DNA from: DATBAT01 sp036271375
GTDB taxonomy: Bacteria; Acidobacteriota; Terriglobia; Terriglobales; Acidobacteriaceae
DNA: 64,000 bases
Direction: 5' to 3'
NCBI GenBank assembly: GCA_036271375.1
Contig: DATBAT010000373.1
Coordinates: 1-64,000, forward strand
The notes beneath the pieces were generated by a model. It was not told the DNA's origin. It worked only from the letters and a program-made list of their open reading frames with translations, and made no database searches. Positions 62,481-64,000 of the stretch are shown here, piece after piece. The translations under genes were made by a program, and so were the position numbers. Position 1 is the stretch's first letter, and each line of letters starts with the position of its first letter.

Positions 62481-62990
62481 TTACCGATCGAGGGTTTCGT
62501 TGCTGATTTTTCCGCGCAGGCATTGCAGTGCCCGGTCCACCACGGCCTGAATCTCGGCCGCATATTTCACTTCGCGCCCCTTGGCCAAAATCTTCTTGGC
62601 TTCGGCGGCAGAGAACCACGTCGGATTGCGCATCGCTTCTTCGGGTTCCACCGTGCGTTCGACTTCCATGAGAAATGCCTTCACTACATATTCCTGCACG
62701 CCGGGCAGCTTCCAGAACACGCCTTTCGAATGTACGTAAAGGCAGAAGTGGCGAGGCTCGATTCGCCCGCGCACCCCGGCTTCCTCCCACGCTTCACGCT
62801 CAGCGGCGCCGCTGTGTGAAAGATGAGGATCGGTGTCGCCCTTGGGGAATGTCCATTTATTGCCGCCGCTGGTATTGACCAGCAGGAACTCAATCGCCGT
62901 GCCACGGCGGCGGTAGCAGACGGCGGCAGTCTGCAAAGGCAACGCGACCTTGAGAGCGGCCTTGGATCCCATCGTGTGTGCTGGCAGCAT
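62481..62990 (-). CDS. Nudix hydrolase
   Basis: A 169-residue Nudix-fold protein. The Nudix box reads GDTDPHLSHSGAAEREAWEE plus AGV: the REAWEEAG core is intact, but the first conserved Glu (G-x5-E) is Leu. Ser/Asn/Trp motifs FLLVNTSGGNKWTFPKG precede it. Members hydrolyse nucleoside diphosphates linked to another group (such as diadenosine polyphosphates or nucleotide sugars). The substrate here is unknown. The ORF starts at the first ATG at 62990; an in-frame ATG a few codons downstream is possible. Confidence 0.85.
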   Translation of the reverse strand: MLPAHTMGSKAALKVALPLQTAAVCYRRRGTAIEFLLVNTSGGNKWTFPKGDTDPHLSHSGAAEREAWEEAGVRGRIEPRHFCLYVHSKGVFWKLPGVQEYVVKAFLMEVERTVEPEEAMRNPTWFSAAEAKKILAKGREVKYAAEIQAVVDRALQCLRGKISNETLDR

Positions 62991-63125
62991 TTCTTGCCTG
63001 TATCTTACGATGCCCTATATTGCAGCAATATTAAATCCTGAGAGGGTTGCGAACTAGTAATCTGCGATTTCGGAATCTTATCCGAAAGTGCTTGATACAA
63101 TTCCATACCATTCGGGGGACTATTC

Positions 63126-64000
63126 ATGATGAATCGCCGCAATTTTCTGGGCGCGATGACCATTGCGGCTTTGGCGCAGCGCCTTGCCTGGGCGAAGCAA
63201 GTGCACAAGATCGAGCGGATCGGAATTGAGGCATATACCATTCGTGGACTGCTTGCCAGGGATTTCGAGGGTACGCTCGAAACGGTTGCCGCGATCGGAT
63301 ACAAGGAAATCGAATTTGGCCCAACTATCACTGACCCTAAAAAGGCGAGGGCCATACTGGATCGGCTGGGCATGACCTCGCCTTCGGGCGCTTTTGCATT
63401 CGAAGATATGTCGAGGAAATGGCCGGAGGTGCTGGATCATTGCCAGATCATGGGACACCGTTACATCGTGATTGCGTCGATCAACGAAGACCTGCGCAAC
63501 CAGCCTGATGGGTGGCAGCGAGGGGCTGAGGCATTTAATCGCACCGGTGCGATCACCAGCAAATCTGGAATCTTGGTGATGTACCACTGCCATTGGCGGG
63601 AGTTCGTTCCCATGGCGGACGGAAAAGTGCCTTACGAAATTCTGCTGAAAGAAACCGACCCGCGTTATGTGCAGATGGAAATGGATCTGGGATGGACGAA
63701 TATTGGCTGCGCCGACCCGCTCGATTGGTTCGCGCGATACCCGGGACGGTTCCCTCTGGTGCATGTGAAGGACTTTAAGAAACTTCCAGACCGCAAAGTT
63801 GTCTACGGCGGAAAGTTCGATGGAGACCAGGTGATCCCCGACATGACCGAGATCGGCAATGGGGTAATTGACTGGAAGCGCATTTTTGCTCATTCCGAAC
63901 AGGCCGGCATCAAGCATTATTATGTCGAACACGATCTTGCTAAAGACCCAATGGAGTATGCTCGTGCGAGCTTCCGCTATCTGAACGACCTGAGATTCTA
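63126..64000 (+). CDS. TAT-exported sugar phosphate isomerase/epimerase-like TIM-barrel protein, runs to window end
   Basis: About 291 residues are visible, and the last two bases (TA) probably begin a TAA or TAG stop, because the codons before (NDLRF) are a usual C-terminus for the family. It has a twin-arginine signal (NRRNFLGAMTIAALAQR) and a TIM barrel of the xylose-isomerase-like AP_endonuc_2 type: IGIEAYTIRGLL, ETVAAIGYKEIEFGP, MYHCHWREFVPM, MEMDLGWTNIG, LVHVKDFKKLPDRK, TEIGNGVIDWKRIF and KHYYVEHD. The metal ligands (Glu, Asp, His, Glu) appear to be in place. A GGGGGA ribosome site lies before the ATG. The substrate is unknown. Confidence 0.85.
   Translation, partial: MMNRRNFLGAMTIAALAQRLAWAKQVHKIERIGIEAYTIRGLLARDFEGTLETVAAIGYKEIEFGPTITDPKKARAILDRLGMTSPSGAFAFEDMSRKWPEVLDHCQIMGHRYIVIASINEDLRNQPDGWQRGAEAFNRTGAITSKSGILVMYHCHWREFVPMADGKVPYEILLKETDPRYVQMEMDLGWTNIGCADPLDWFARYPGRFPLVHVKDFKKLPDRKVVYGGKFDGDQVIPDMTEIGNGVIDWKRIFAHSEQAGIKHYYVEHDLAKDPMEYARASFRYLNDLRF

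Noticed and set aside
63120..63932. Minus-strand open frame of 270 codons at the right end
   Set aside because: The opposite strand encodes a TAT-exported TIM-barrel protein with clear motifs and a ribosome site. The minus-strand frame has no recognisable feature.

Overview
The window looks like a chromosomal segment of an Acidobacteriota member (Koribacter/Terriglobia-like). This is an inference. It rests on the VWA-domain protein of the acidobacterial type at 26 kb, many secreted TPR and coiled-coil proteins of unknown function, PilZ-type proteins, a fairly high GC content, and intergenic spacers filled with degenerate palindromic repeats. No rRNA, tRNA, CRISPR array, IS element or prophage was seen. 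Most of the DNA is ordinary chromosome with tightly packed, often 4-bp-overlapping genes on both strands.

Layout. 0-4.3 kb: a secreted amidohydrolase, then a TetR regulator with a tandem palindromic operator, then a three-gene overlapping operon (fatty acid hydroxylase/sterol desaturase family, a secreted unknown, an HTTM-like membrane protein). 4.2-7.3 kb: an AAA ATPase, then a structured leader and a PilZ-like / unknown / kinase-less histidine-phosphoacceptor cluster. 7.3-18 kb (mostly minus strand): a small secreted protein, AsmA, two tandem signal peptidases, RNase III, two TPR proteins, an ECF sigma/anti-sigma pair with a good terminator, a coiled-coil secreted protein and PilZ. 18-23.6 kb: trpG, a PASTA protein, rsmB-fmt, def-aroC. 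23.7-28 kb: a NarL-type two-component pair, a PNPOx-like protein and the VWA protein.

28-35.3 kb is the translation/transcription cluster rimP-nusA-infB-DUF503-rbfA-nrnA, with a rimP leader hairpin in front; a GT83-type membrane glycosyltransferase follows. 36.9-44.5 kb is a complete minus-strand chemotaxis operon: MCP-cheW-cheR-cheA-cheB-cheY-cheX. Divergent from it lies a translationally coupled signalling operon (multi-GAF/PAS histidine kinase, single-domain receiver, NtrC-type sigma-54 activator). Next come thiL, gltX and a very large 7TM-GAF-GGDEF-HD-GYP protein. 56.8-60.1 kb is an operon of flavin reductase, a TAT-exported M24-fold protein with altered metal ligands, cobO and accD. 60.2-62.5 kb is an osmoprotectant-type ABC importer. 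The window closes with a Nudix hydrolase and a TAT-exported sugar phosphate isomerase-like protein whose stop codon appears to straddle the window end.

The best candidates for undescribed biology are: the TetR-controlled lipid/HTTM module; the kinase-less DHp protein next to PilZ and its structured leader; the degenerate-zincin TPR lipoprotein or secreted protein that seems to use a CTG start; the M24 protein that has lost three of five metal ligands; and the anti-sigma factor with a TonB-C-like extracytoplasmic domain. Several families of intergenic palindromic repeats recur and are recorded separately.
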